NCBI GenBank assembly: GCA_910583935.1
Contig: CAJTZM010000010.1
Location: forward strand, 1 to 64,000
DNA from: an uncultured Oscillospiraceae bacterium
GTDB taxonomy: Bacteria > Bacillota > Clostridia > Oscillospirales > Ruminococcaceae
Length of the DNA: 64,000 nt
Direction of reading: 5' to 3'
Shown one piece after another: positions 24,959-34,447 of this stretch. The translations under genes were made by a program, and so were the position numbers. Numbering within the stretch: position 1 is the stretch's first letter; each line of letters opens with the position of its first letter. The notes beneath the pieces are model-generated. The model saw nothing but the letters and a program-made list of their open reading frames with translations. It was not told the origin of the DNA and made no database searches.

Positions 24959-26038
24959 CTATTCCTCATCACCTGTATATACATCGCCGTATTTCTCAGC
25001 CATCCGCCGGCGGGCCTCGGCGATTTTTTTCGCGTTCAGCTCCTTGGCGCTCATGGATTTTTCCTTTTCCTTCTCATCCAGCTCTTTTCCCTGAGCCCGT
25101 TTTTCCTTTAAAAGACGGCGTTCTTCTCTCTCCCGCTCTTTTTCCGCTTCTTCCGCCGCTTTTGCCGCCGCGATTGCCTCGGAAGGATCGAATTTTTTAT
25201 GCAAAAACAGGCTTTGGATCATAGTCAGTACGTTGGATAAAAGCCAGTACATGCCAACACCGGCAGGAACCTGGAAGGCAAACCACAAAGAGAACAGCGG
25301 CATAAAATACATCATGCCCTTCATCATCCCGCCGCCGGCCATATCCCCCATGGTAGCCTTATTCTGGCGCTGGGACTGGATGGAGATCAAAAGCGAGGTT
25401 ATACCCGAGAGAATCGGCACCAGCAAAAGCGGCAGATAAATGGACATGGACTGCCCATTCGGCATGAGGGTAGGGGTCGCAGCCAAATTAACGCCTAAAA
25501 AGGAAAAATCCATCCCCTGAGCGGCCTTAATAAAATCCTGCCCCAGCTCGCTCCAGGGTGCAGGGTCCGCCTGGATGGCGTTGATCACCGTAATCTGCGA
25601 TGCCATGGTATTTCCGGTGTTTAATCCCAACGACGTAAGAATCTCGGTAGCCTTCTGAATCAGCTCCGCACCGGGCCGGATGATATGGGTGATCGGCTTA
25701 TAGATAACGTCGATCATACCAAACAGAATCGGAAAGCTGATTAAAGAGGGCAAGCATCCGCTCATCGGGTTGTAATGCTCCTTCTCATACAGCTTCATCA
25801 TCTCTTCGTTGAGCTTTTCTTTGTTGTTTTTATATTTTCTTTGCAGCGCCTCCATCTGAGGCTTAAAGATCGCCGTTTTCATCATGGACTTTTGCTGCTT
25901 AATAGCCAAAGGCAGCTGCAGCGCCTTGGTAATCAGGGTAAACAGGATTAAGGCGAACCCATAATTTTTTACAATCAAATAACAGACATACATGATCCAG
26001 CCCAACGGCCAGCCGAATACAGTATAAATAAAATTCAT
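24959..26038 (-). CDS. yidC: Membrane protein insertase YidC/Oxa1
   Basis: Inserts membrane proteins alone or with SecYEG. 359 residues, five transmembrane segments as in Gram-positive YidC, but with an N-terminal start MNFIYTVFGWPLGWIMYVCY and no lipobox signal peptide. The cytoplasmic loop is FKPQMEALQRKYKNNKEKLNEEMM near residue 60, followed by NPMSGCLPSLISFPILFGM. The C-terminal 75 residues are highly charged (EAEKEREREERRLLKEKR), a tail that can bind the ribosome. GGAGG and AAGGA both precede ATG 26038. Part of the rnpA-yidD-yidC-jag operon. Confidence 0.97.
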   Translation of the reverse strand: MNFIYTVFGWPLGWIMYVCYLIVKNYGFALILFTLITKALQLPLAIKQQKSMMKTAIFKPQMEALQRKYKNNKEKLNEEMMKLYEKEHYNPMSGCLPSLISFPILFGMIDVIYKPITHIIRPGAELIQKATEILTSLGLNTGNTMASQITVINAIQADPAPWSELGQDFIKAAQGMDFSFLGVNLAATPTLMPNGQSMSIYLPLLLVPILSGITSLLISIQSQRQNKATMGDMAGGGMMKGMMYFMPLFSLWFAFQVPAGVGMYWLLSNVLTMIQSLFLHKKFDPSEAIAAAKAAEEAEKEREREERRLLKEKRAQGKELDEKEKEKSMSAKELNAKKIAEARRRMAEKYGDVYTGDEE

Positions 26039-26115
26039 TCCTTGTCCTCCATTAACAAATTTAAAAGAAGTCCTGCCGCGCTGTAAAAGCCTCTAGTGAT
26101 AACAGGAGGAGCGGC

Positions 26116-26367
26116 TTAATCCTTTTTTGTTTTTTGAAACCAGCGGAAGGTCTCAGGGACCGGATCGATTCCGCCAGGGTGAAAAGGATGACAGCGCAGG
26201 ATGCGCCGAAGCGCCAAAAACCCGCCCTTCCATACGCCAAAGCGATCGATCGCCTGCAGCGCGTAAGAAGAACAGGTAGGATAAAATCTGCAGGTGGGTA
26301 CGGGTTTTAATTTAGACAGATGCTTTTGATACATCCGTATCAGCCAAAGTACCGATTGTTTGATCAT
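26116..26367 (-). CDS. yidD: Membrane protein insertion efficiency factor YidD
   Basis: An 83-residue protein with the YidD core [21 protein letters not shown] followed by [18 protein letters not shown], with all three conserved cysteines. It associates with the inner face of the membrane and helps YidC. The ATG at 26367 gives [20 protein letters not shown], which matches the family N-terminus. It therefore overlaps the end of rnpA by 56 bp, an unusually long overlap. A longer frame upstream lies wholly within rnpA and is not supported. Confidence 0.93.
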   Translation of the reverse strand: MIKQSVLWLIRMYQKHLSKLKPVPTCRFYPTCSSYALQAIDRFGVWKGGFLALRRILRCHPFHPGGIDPVPETFRWFQKTKKD

Positions 26368-26704
26368 TTTCCAGAATTCCCAGCTTTTGCAGATGTTTTT
26401 GCAAAACAGGTCCAATTGCGGTGGATTTTGCAAGGGGCGTTTTGGCCCGTGCAACCAAAACAAGATCATAGCCGTTTTTTATTTTTTCCTGCAGCGGCCA
26501 AAACGCCGCCGTAATAATCCTTCTTGCCCTGTTTCGCTGTACCGCATTTCCAACCTTTTTCGATGCGGTAATGCCGATTCGAGTCTGACCTGTGCGATTT
26601 TTCAGCGCATAGGTGACAATCAATGGGTGCGCCGCATACTTCCCCTTGCTGTAAACCCGGCGAAAATCGCGGTTTTGATTGAGTTTTACTACCTTCATAC
26701 CCAT
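26312..26704 (-). CDS. rnpA: Ribonuclease P protein component
   Basis: Protein subunit of RNase P, which matures the 5' end of tRNAs. 130 residues with the central RNR signature [17 protein letters not shown] near residue 52 and [20 protein letters not shown] earlier. ATG 26704 follows GGGGCGG; ATG 26698 is an alternative. A perfect 18-bp terminator-like hairpin lies only about 20 bp upstream of the start, so transcripts from rpmH would be attenuated before rnpA. The C-terminus extends about 15 residues beyond typical length, in the part that overlaps yidD. Confidence 0.95.
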   Translation of the reverse strand: MGMKVVKLNQNRDFRRVYSKGKYAAHPLIVTYALKNRTGQTRIGITASKKVGNAVQRNRARRIITAAFWPLQEKIKNGYDLVLVARAKTPLAKSTAIGPVLQKHLQKLGILENDQTIGTLADTDVSKASV

Positions 26705-26724
26705 TCAACCGCCCCTTTTCCCAT

Positions 26725-26763
26725 AAAAAACGCCTTTTGAAAATGTTTCAAAAGGCGTTTTTT
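26725..26763 (-). terminator. Perfect terminator-type hairpin directly upstream of rnpA
   Basis: AAAAAACGCCTTTTGAAA and TTTCAAAAGGCGTTTTTT form an 18-bp perfect stem around ATG. On the minus strand it is followed by TTTTTTATGGG, then the rnpA ribosome binding site. It is the second terminator after rpmH. Confidence 0.8.
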
Positions 26764-26817
26764 GTCTTCGGTATCATTTTCCAGCAGCTGCCGGAAAATA
26801 CGGCACATAAAAAGAAA

Positions 26818-26837
26818 GACCACATAAGGATGTGGTC
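26818..26837 (-). terminator. Terminator of rpmH
   Basis: GACCACAT pairs with ATGTGGTC around CCTT on the minus strand, followed by TTTCTTTTTAT, 10 bp after the rpmH stop codon. Confidence 0.8.
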
Positions 26838-26847
26838 AACCCTCTTT

Positions 26848-26982
26848 TTAATAGGAGAGACGTGCTCTGCCTTTGGCTCTTCTGCGAGCCAAAACCTTAC
26901 GCCCATTTCTGGTTGACATTCTCTTGCGAAAACCGTGTTCTTTTTTTCTTTGCAGCTTTTTGGGCTGATATGTTCTGAACAT
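26848..26982 (-). CDS. rpmH: 50S ribosomal protein L34
   Basis: A 44-residue ribosomal protein, [20 protein letters not shown] at the N-terminus and [12 protein letters not shown] at the C-terminus, the complete bL34 signature. The ATG at 26982 follows GAAAGGAGGG. A longer upstream frame is not supported. It is the first gene leftwards from the origin, with its own strong promoter and terminator. Confidence 0.98.
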   Translation of the reverse strand: MFRTYQPKKLQRKKEHGFRKRMSTRNGRKVLARRRAKGRARLSY

Positions 26983-27320
26983 AAATGTCCCTCCTTTCGA
27001 GGCTAACCTTGCAAGAATATAGTATATCTTACCTGGACTTGTTATGTCAATATCAAAAACAAAAAAAACCCGTTTTAAGAGCCGAAAACAAGATTTTCCA
27101 TGGAAAATATACGCATTTTTTGCCGTTTGGGAAGAAACCGCATTTTGCAAAAATCTCCCCTTCTTTATACTATTAAATATATAGTTTCTTTCATCGGTGG
27201 AAAACCTTGAAAAAGGCCTTCATTTTATGTTATAATTCTAGAGGATTTTTTTGTGAAAAAAAATGCTTTCCACAAAAAATCCCCATCCTTTTAACTGATA
27301 CGAGGAGGTACCGATCGCAG
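26983..27320. promoter_or_regulatory. rpmH-dnaA divergent control region with DnaA-box-like sites
   Basis: Holds the rpmH promoter (27021-27050), a 16-bp palindrome ATTTTCCATGGAAAAT (27092-27107), the dnaA promoter TTGAAA-N18-TATAAT (27207-27236), and DnaA-box-like sequences TTTTCCACC on the minus strand (27196-27204) and CTTTCCACA on the plus strand (27266-27274). In Bacillus the corresponding region is the incA part of a bipartite origin; the same role here is inference. Confidence 0.65.
27021..27050 (-). promoter_or_regulatory. Promoter of rpmH
   Basis: On the minus strand TTGACA (27045-27050), 18-bp spacer, TATACT (27021-27026). Confidence 0.8.
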
Positions 27321-28670
27321 ATGGAATCCCTACAGGAAATCCTGGACCTGGTTTTTGGCAAACTTCAGGAAAGTATGAATCCCACCGCCTATGCTGCATG
27401 GATCAAAGGAATAGAGCCTTTGAAAATGGAGGGCTCCACCGTCTATTTACAGGTGCAGACCCAATTTAAAAGGGACCAGATTATGGGCCGTTATCTGGAG
27501 CTGATCGCCGCTTCCTTTGAAGAGGTGGTTGGCTTTCCGGTCGAGGTGATCATCCAGTATAAATACAGCGACTCCTCCTCTTCTTTTAAGCCGGAGGCCG
27601 AATCCTTTCCCCAAAAATACACCCAGGAGGAAATGGAAAAAAACAGCGCTGGCGGCGATTATGACTATACCTTTAGTACCTTTATCGTCGGTCCCTCGAA
27701 TAAATTCGCTCATGCCGCCTCTCTGGCAGTGGCAACCAATCCGGCCGGCGCCTATAACCCCCTGTTTATTTACGGCGGCTCCGGACTGGGCAAAACCCAT
27801 CTTCTGTCCGCTATTTCCAATGAAATAGCCAAAAATAAGCCCGATACCAACGCCATCTATATTAAGGGCGAAGATTTTACCAACGAGCTAATCGAAGCAA
27901 TTAAATCGGAAACCACCACTGTCTTTCACAATAAATACCGGCAGGCGGATATTCTTTTGGTAGACGACATCCAGTTTATCGGAGGAAAGGACCAAACCCA
28001 GGAGGAATTTTTCCATACCTTCGACGCGCTGTATCAGGCGGAAAAACAGATTGTGCTGACCTCTGACAGGCCGCCGAAAGAAATTAAAACCCTTGAGGAC
28101 CGACTGCGCAACCGTTTTGAGTGGGGACTTCTGGCGGATATTCAGCCGCCGGATTTTGAAACCCGCATCGCTATTATCCAGCGCAAGGCGGAGCTTTTAG
28201 AGATTCATGTTCCCAATGAAGTCTGCGAATATATCGCCAATAAGCTCAAAACCAATATCCGCCAGCTGGAAGGGGTCGTAAAAAAGCTCAAGGCCTACAA
28301 GCTTTTGGCCGGCACCCCTCCTTCCATCCTGATCGCGCAAAACGCCATCCGAGAGGTGCTCAACGACCAGCAGCCAATCCCGGTAACGGTAGAGCGCATT
28401 ATCAACGAGGTGGGCCGTACCTGCGGCGTGTCCCCACAGGACATCCGGTCCAATAAGCGTTCAGCGACCATTTCTTCGGCGCGGCAGGTTTCCATTTACA
28501 TTGTTCGGGAGATCACCCAAATGTCCATGGCCTCCATCGGTGAGGAGTTCGGCGGCCGGGATCATTCAACCATCGTCTATGCCATTCAGCAGGTTGAGAA
28601 AAATATGAAGGTAGACTTTCGCTATCGGGAAATGGTAGAGGATATTATTAAAAACATTCAAAACAGTTAG
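27321..28670 (+). CDS. dnaA: Chromosomal replication initiator DnaA
   Basis: AAA+ initiator that binds DnaA boxes and melts the origin. 449 residues starting MESLQEILDLVFGKLQESM. Domain I is about 1-85, a short linker rich in S/E follows, domain III has Walker A GGSGLGKTHL near residue 155 and Walker B LLVDDIQF, and domain IV ends in the DNA-binding signature GGRDHSTIVYAIQQVEK near residue 413. The start is ATG 27321, 12 nt after GAGGAGG, which is long spacing; the longer upstream frame begins at the promoter and is rejected. DnaA-box-like sites in its own leader suggest autoregulation. Confidence 0.98.
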   Translation: MESLQEILDLVFGKLQESMNPTAYAAWIKGIEPLKMEGSTVYLQVQTQFKRDQIMGRYLELIAASFEEVVGFPVEVIIQYKYSDSSSSFKPEAESFPQKYTQEEMEKNSAGGDYDYTFSTFIVGPSNKFAHAASLAVATNPAGAYNPLFIYGGSGLGKTHLLSAISNEIAKNKPDTNAIYIKGEDFTNELIEAIKSETTTVFHNKYRQADILLVDDIQFIGGKDQTQEEFFHTFDALYQAEKQIVLTSDRPPKEIKTLEDRLRNRFEWGLLADIQPPDFETRIAIIQRKAELLEIHVPNEVCEYIANKLKTNIRQLEGVVKKLKAYKLLAGTPPSILIAQNAIREVLNDQQPIPVTVERIINEVGRTCGVSPQDIRSNKRSATISSARQVSIYIVREITQMSMASIGEEFGGRDHSTIVYAIQQVEKNMKVDFRYREMVEDIIKNIQNS

Positions 28671-29007
28671 TTTTCCACTGTTTTCTTCTTTTCACAGTCC
28701 ACAAAAGGGGGAGTATTTTTCAGATCTTTTTTATTTTCCTCTTTTTCCACCGAATTTTCCACATTTCTTACACCCTTCACATTCCTTTTTGTGGATAATT
28801 TTATTATAAAAAATATTTCTCCACCTTTGCACATTTTCCTCACAGAACCTCCAACTGGCAAAAAGACGGATTTTTTCTTTTATTTACGCGGTTTCTCGCC
28901 TTCATTTCACAAATCAACCGCCCCTATTACTAAGACTAAATTTCTTTCTTTCTTTTCTTTTCTTTATCCCTTCTATTTTAATCTGTTAAAAAAGGAGTGT
29001 ATCTTCA
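28671..29007. other. Predicted replication origin (oriC) between dnaA and dnaN
   Basis: A 337-bp AT-rich, gene-free stretch with DnaA boxes: TTTTCCACT (28671-28679), TTTTCCACC (28743-28751), TTTTCCACA (28755-28763) and, on the minus strand, a perfect TTATCCACA (28790-28798). Directly next to the perfect box lies an AT-only run around AATTTTATTATAAAAAATAT (28797-28816), the best candidate for the unwinding element. A long pyrimidine tract (about 28940-28980) precedes dnaN. Position and content match the origin of other Firmicutes; gene orientation diverges around this locus. Confidence 0.85.
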
Positions 29008-30117
29008 TTGAAATTTAGCTGTTCAAGACCGGAGCTTTACGAAATCGTCTCTAACGTCTCCCGCGCAGTTTCGGGAAAAACCTCTCTTACCGTACTGGAA
29101 GGTATCCTGATTCGGGCCAAGGGAAATCTTCTTTCCTTTTTAGGGTATGATCTGGATTTAGGCATTTCCGCTCAAATGTCCGCCCAGATTGAGGAAGAAG
29201 GAGAGATCGTTCTTTCGGCTAAGCTTTTTGTCGATATGATGCGCCGCATGAACGGAGATACAGTAATCATTCAAACCGATGAAAAATATCTGACCGAAAT
29301 TAAAAGCGGCGCAACGGAATTTACAATCTTAGGCATTCCCTCCGACGAATTTCCAGAGATTCCCGCCGTACAGGAGGAACAGTCCATTCGCCTGCCTCAG
29401 CATCTTTTAAAGGGAATGATTGACCAGACGCTGTTCGCCATCTCCACCAACGATTCCAAACCCGTCCATACCGGCTCTTTGTTCCAGCTGGAGGAGGGAG
29501 AGCTGCGGGTCGTGTCGGTAGATGGCTTTCGCCTGGCCCTGCGCCGGGAAAAGGTAACCGCTGAGGGAACAGCGCAATTTATCATCCCTGGGAAAACCCT
29601 TTCGGAAATGACCAAGCTTCTTTCCGACGATGAGCAGGAACAGGCCGGCCTGTTCCTCTCTCGTAAGCACGTGGTAGTGCAGATTGGCCAGTACAAGGTA
29701 ATCTCCCGTCTTTTAGAGGGTGAATTTCTAGATTATCGGGCGGCGATTCCAGAGGGAAGCAGCACCACCGTTACAGTGGATGTACGCCCGTTTATGGACA
29801 GTATAGAAAGAACCTCCCTGTTAATTTCCGACCGGCTTAAAAGCCCGCTGCGCATCCAGTTTGAGGAAGGGCAGATCAAAATGTCCTGCTCTACAGCGAT
29901 TGGAAAGGCGTACGACCAGCTGGAATGCAAGCTGGAGGGAGACGACGTGGAAATTGGCTTTAATAACCGCTATATGCTGGAGGCGCTACGCGCCACCGGA
30001 TGCGATAAAGTAAAGCTTTTAATCAGCGGCCCCCTTTCTCCCATGAAAATGGTGCCGCTGGAGGGAGACAGCTTCCTGTTTTTAATTCTGCCGGTACGTT
30101 TAAAAAACGAAGCGTAA
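29008..30117 (+). CDS. dnaN: DNA polymerase III beta subunit (sliding clamp)
   Basis: Ring-shaped processivity clamp. 369 residues with three repeated clamp folds; the N-terminus MKFSCSRPELYEIVSNVSRAVSGK and the C-terminal PMKMVPLEGDSFLFLILPVRL are typical. The start is TTG 29008, about 10 nt after AAAGGAG; no ATG is available near it. It follows the origin and leads the dnaN-S4-recF-remB run. Confidence 0.97.
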   Translation: MKFSCSRPELYEIVSNVSRAVSGKTSLTVLEGILIRAKGNLLSFLGYDLDLGISAQMSAQIEEEGEIVLSAKLFVDMMRRMNGDTVIIQTDEKYLTEIKSGATEFTILGIPSDEFPEIPAVQEEQSIRLPQHLLKGMIDQTLFAISTNDSKPVHTGSLFQLEEGELRVVSVDGFRLALRREKVTAEGTAQFIIPGKTLSEMTKLLSDDEQEQAGLFLSRKHVVVQIGQYKVISRLLEGEFLDYRAAIPEGSSTTVTVDVRPFMDSIERTSLLISDRLKSPLRIQFEEGQIKMSCSTAIGKAYDQLECKLEGDDVEIGFNNRYMLEALRATGCDKVKLLISGPLSPMKMVPLEGDSFLFLILPVRLKNEA

Positions 30118-30159
30118 GCGGCAATGAAAATGCCTGTATGGCGGAAGGTGTAAAGAAGT

Positions 30160-30387
30160 ATGGCACAGACACATATTTTTACCATCCGGACTGAATGGAT
30201 CCGGCTGGATCAGTTTTTAAAATTCTGCGGTCTGGCCGAAACCGGCGGACACGCCAAGGAAATTGTGGCGGAAGGGGCCGTATCGGTTAACGGTGATATC
30301 TGTACTGCCCGGGGAAAAAAGCTTTATCCCGGCGACCGGATTCAGATCGATCAATATGAGATTGAGGTTGCTGCCTGTGCGGATTGA
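30160..30387 (+). CDS. S4-domain RNA-binding protein (YaaA/RlbA type)
   Basis: A 75-residue protein that is almost wholly an S4 RNA-binding domain: IRLDQFLKFCGLAETGGHAK, then VSVNGDICTARGKKLYPGDR. It occupies the conserved place between dnaN and recF seen in Bacillus (yaaA/rlbA), where it has been linked to ribosome assembly. The gene overlaps the recF start by 11 bp, so the two are translationally coupled. GAAGGTG lies before ATG 30160 with long spacing. Confidence 0.93.
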   Translation: MAQTHIFTIRTEWIRLDQFLKFCGLAETGGHAKEIVAEGAVSVNGDICTARGKKLYPGDRIQIDQYEIEVAACAD

Positions 30388-31480
30388 GCATTTGAAGCTG
30401 GAAAACTTTCGAAATATGCAGAGTATAGCCTTATTCCCCTGCAAAACCGTCAATATTGTTTATGGGAACAACGCTCAGGGAAAAACCAATCTGCTGGAGG
30501 CGGTATGGCTTTTGTCCGGCGCCAAAAGCTTTCGCGGCGCAAGGGATGCGGATCAAATCCGCTTTGGAGAAAACCAGGCGTTGATTGAGTCGGAATTTTA
30601 TCAGGCGGGACGAGTACAGACGGCAAAGCTGCAGATCAGCGGGCAAAAATCCGCTTGGCTCAACGAAATCAAGCAGGATTCGGTTACCGCCCTTGCGGGT
30701 ATTTTTACAGCGGTGGTTTTTTCCCCATCCCATCTAGGGTTGGTCAAGGATGGTCCTGCCGGCCGCCGGAAATTTTTAGATACCTCCATCTGTCAGATTA
30801 CGCCCCGCTACATCAGAATGATAGGCCAATACCAGCGAATTCTTGTGCAGAGAAACACCCTTTTAAAGGATATTGCTTATGCGCCGTCTTTAATGGATAC
30901 GCTGGATGTCTGGGACGAAAAGCTGGCGGCTTTGGGCGGGGCGATTCTCCGGCTTCGGATGGAATATACCCGGCGTCTCAATACCGAGGCGGCAAAAATT
31001 TACAAGGGCATCTCGATGGATCGAGAACAGCTTTCTTTATGCTATCGTCCTTTGGGACTGCGTCTTGAGGAAGGGCAGTCTAAGGAGGAGATTTTCTCCT
31101 TGCTTTTGGAACAGACGGTAAAAAATCGGCCGGAGGACCTTCGAAACGGCGTGACAAGCGTCGGTCCTCACCGGGATGATCTGGAAATTCTGATCAATGG
31201 CCGCAGTGTCCGCTCCTTTGGTTCGCAGGGTCAGCAGCGCAGTGCAGTGTTATCCTTAAAGCTGGCGGAAAGCCGCTGTATCGGCGAAATTTTAAAAGAG
31301 CATCCGGTGATATTATTGGATGACGTGATGAGCGAGCTGGACCAAAGCAGGAGAGAATATCTGTTAAACCATCTCACCGGCAGCCAGATTTTTATTACCT
31401 GCTGTGATAAGGGATATTTTTCCCAACTGGCAGAAGGCCGGGTTTTTTCAATGGAAAAAGGATGTCTGACCGAGGAATAG
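30377..31480 (+). CDS. recF: DNA replication and repair protein RecF
   Basis: SMC-like ATPase that helps load RecA at gaps with RecO and RecR. 367 residues: Walker A GNNAQGKTNLLEA near residue 30, RecF signature TSVGPHRDDLEI near residue 255, ABC-type signature SQGQQRSAVLSLKLAE, Walker B VILLDDVMSELD. The start is GTG 30377, inside the end of the S4 gene, with GAGG 9 nt upstream; the longer frame from 30263 lies within the S4 gene and is rejected. Confidence 0.96.
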   Translation: MRIEHLKLENFRNMQSIALFPCKTVNIVYGNNAQGKTNLLEAVWLLSGAKSFRGARDADQIRFGENQALIESEFYQAGRVQTAKLQISGQKSAWLNEIKQDSVTALAGIFTAVVFSPSHLGLVKDGPAGRRKFLDTSICQITPRYIRMIGQYQRILVQRNTLLKDIAYAPSLMDTLDVWDEKLAALGGAILRLRMEYTRRLNTEAAKIYKGISMDREQLSLCYRPLGLRLEEGQSKEEIFSLLLEQTVKNRPEDLRNGVTSVGPHRDDLEILINGRSVRSFGSQGQQRSAVLSLKLAESRCIGEILKEHPVILLDDVMSELDQSRREYLLNHLTGSQIFITCCDKGYFSQLAEGRVFSMEKGCLTEE

Positions 31481-31491
31481 GAGGTTTTTCC

Positions 31492-31761
31492 TTGTATTTG
31501 CATTTGGGACAAAATATTGTGGTGCGGACCGCTTGTGTGGTGGGCATCTTCGATATTGAGAATACCTCTATGAGCCGGCTGACCAGATCCTATCTGGCTC
31601 AGGCGGAAAAAAGCGGCCGGGTGGTCAACGTTTCTTCGGAGCTGCCCAAATCCTTCATCGTTTGTGAGGAAGACCGAAAAATTACCGTGTACATCTCCCA
31701 GATCTCTCCTGCCACTCTTCGCAAACGGACTGGATTTATCGCAGGGCTCTCGCATTTTTAA
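31492..31761 (+). CDS. remB: RemB/DUF370 extracellular matrix regulator-like protein
   Basis: An 89-residue protein, MYLHLGQNIVVRTACVVGIF at the N-terminus, of the DUF370 family. In Bacillus the paralogues RemA and RemB influence matrix and osmoprotection genes, and RemB (YaaB) is encoded between recF and gyrB as here. The start is TTG 31492, 7 nt after GGAGG. The upstream frame extension overlaps recF and is not supported. The C-terminus (KRTGFIAGLSHF) is typical. Function in this organism is inferred. Confidence 0.88.
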   Translation: MYLHLGQNIVVRTACVVGIFDIENTSMSRLTRSYLAQAEKSGRVVNVSSELPKSFIVCEEDRKITVYISQISPATLRKRTGFIAGLSHF

Positions 31762-31843
31762 TACAAATCTGCCAATATCCTCTGTTTAGAAGGCAGGAAG
31801 CTTTTTCATATCTTTCTTATAGAAAAAATAAAAACGGGCTTAA

Positions 31844-33811
<1,968 letters not shown>

Positions 33812-33854
33812 GCGGAAAAAGCGAGAGATTTTCCTGTCTTTTGGAGGGTTTTAC

Positions 33855-34445
33855 TTGGAAAAACCGGCGTATACCCTGTCTTTTTTGATGGGATATCCAC
33901 AGCATCGAGATTATTATTTACACCATACAAAAACGAAATGTCCTGTCTGGCCGTTTTTTCTGCTGGCCGCCGGGGGGATAACCGCTGTTCTTTGTCTTTT
34001 CATCCGATTGACGGATTCAGAAGGCTTTTCGCCACAATTTTTTCTGGAGGCAAAGGCTCTGTCGGCCTTGTGCATCGGATTAGCCGTCGCCGCTTTTGTG
34101 GGGAAAAAGCTGCAGATTCGGCGGCAGTCAAAAAAATGGTACCGCCAAAAGCAGCTGGGAAAAAGGAAAACAGAAATCCGGTTTTATGAGGAGCTCTTTA
34201 CCGTTCATTATCCGGCGGTGGCTTTCGACGGTTATTATACAGAAGTTTGTCAAATAGACCGCATTCGGCGGCTGGTGATTCTGCGGTTAAAGAACGGGAT
34301 GGAAATCCCCATTCCCAACGAGGCTTGCAGTCAGCAGCTGAAGGCGTTTTTGGCCGGCAGGCTGCCGGAGCTAGCAAACTGGCAATCTCAGAAGAAAACA
34401 GAAAATGAGAGTTCGACAAATATTTTCGGACCGAAGGGTGATTGA
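33855..34445 (+). CDS. YcxB-like membrane protein between gyrB and gyrA
   Basis: A 196-residue protein with two transmembrane helices (about 31-49 and 66-82) and a C-terminal cytoplasmic domain with the YcxB-like pattern: [25 protein letters not shown], then [22 protein letters not shown]. YcxB-like domains are of unknown function. TTG 33855 is the start, with GGAGGG upstream. The stop codon overlaps the gyrA leader and the gyrA ATG follows 2 bp later, so it is locked into the gyrase operon. The insertion between gyrB and gyrA is not the usual order. Confidence 0.7.
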   Translation: MEKPAYTLSFLMGYPQHRDYYLHHTKTKCPVWPFFLLAAGGITAVLCLFIRLTDSEGFSPQFFLEAKALSALCIGLAVAAFVGKKLQIRRQSKKWYRQKQLGKRKTEIRFYEELFTVHYPAVAFDGYYTEVCQIDRIRRLVILRLKNGMEIPIPNEACSQQLKAFLAGRLPELANWQSQKKTENESSTNIFGPKGD

Positions 34446-34447
34446 AA

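Noticed and set aside
27094..27107. ATTTTCCATGGAAAAT palindrome as a DnaA box pair
   Set aside because: It resembles TTTTCCA but lacks the CAC/CA end of DnaA boxes; kept only as a palindrome in the control region entry.
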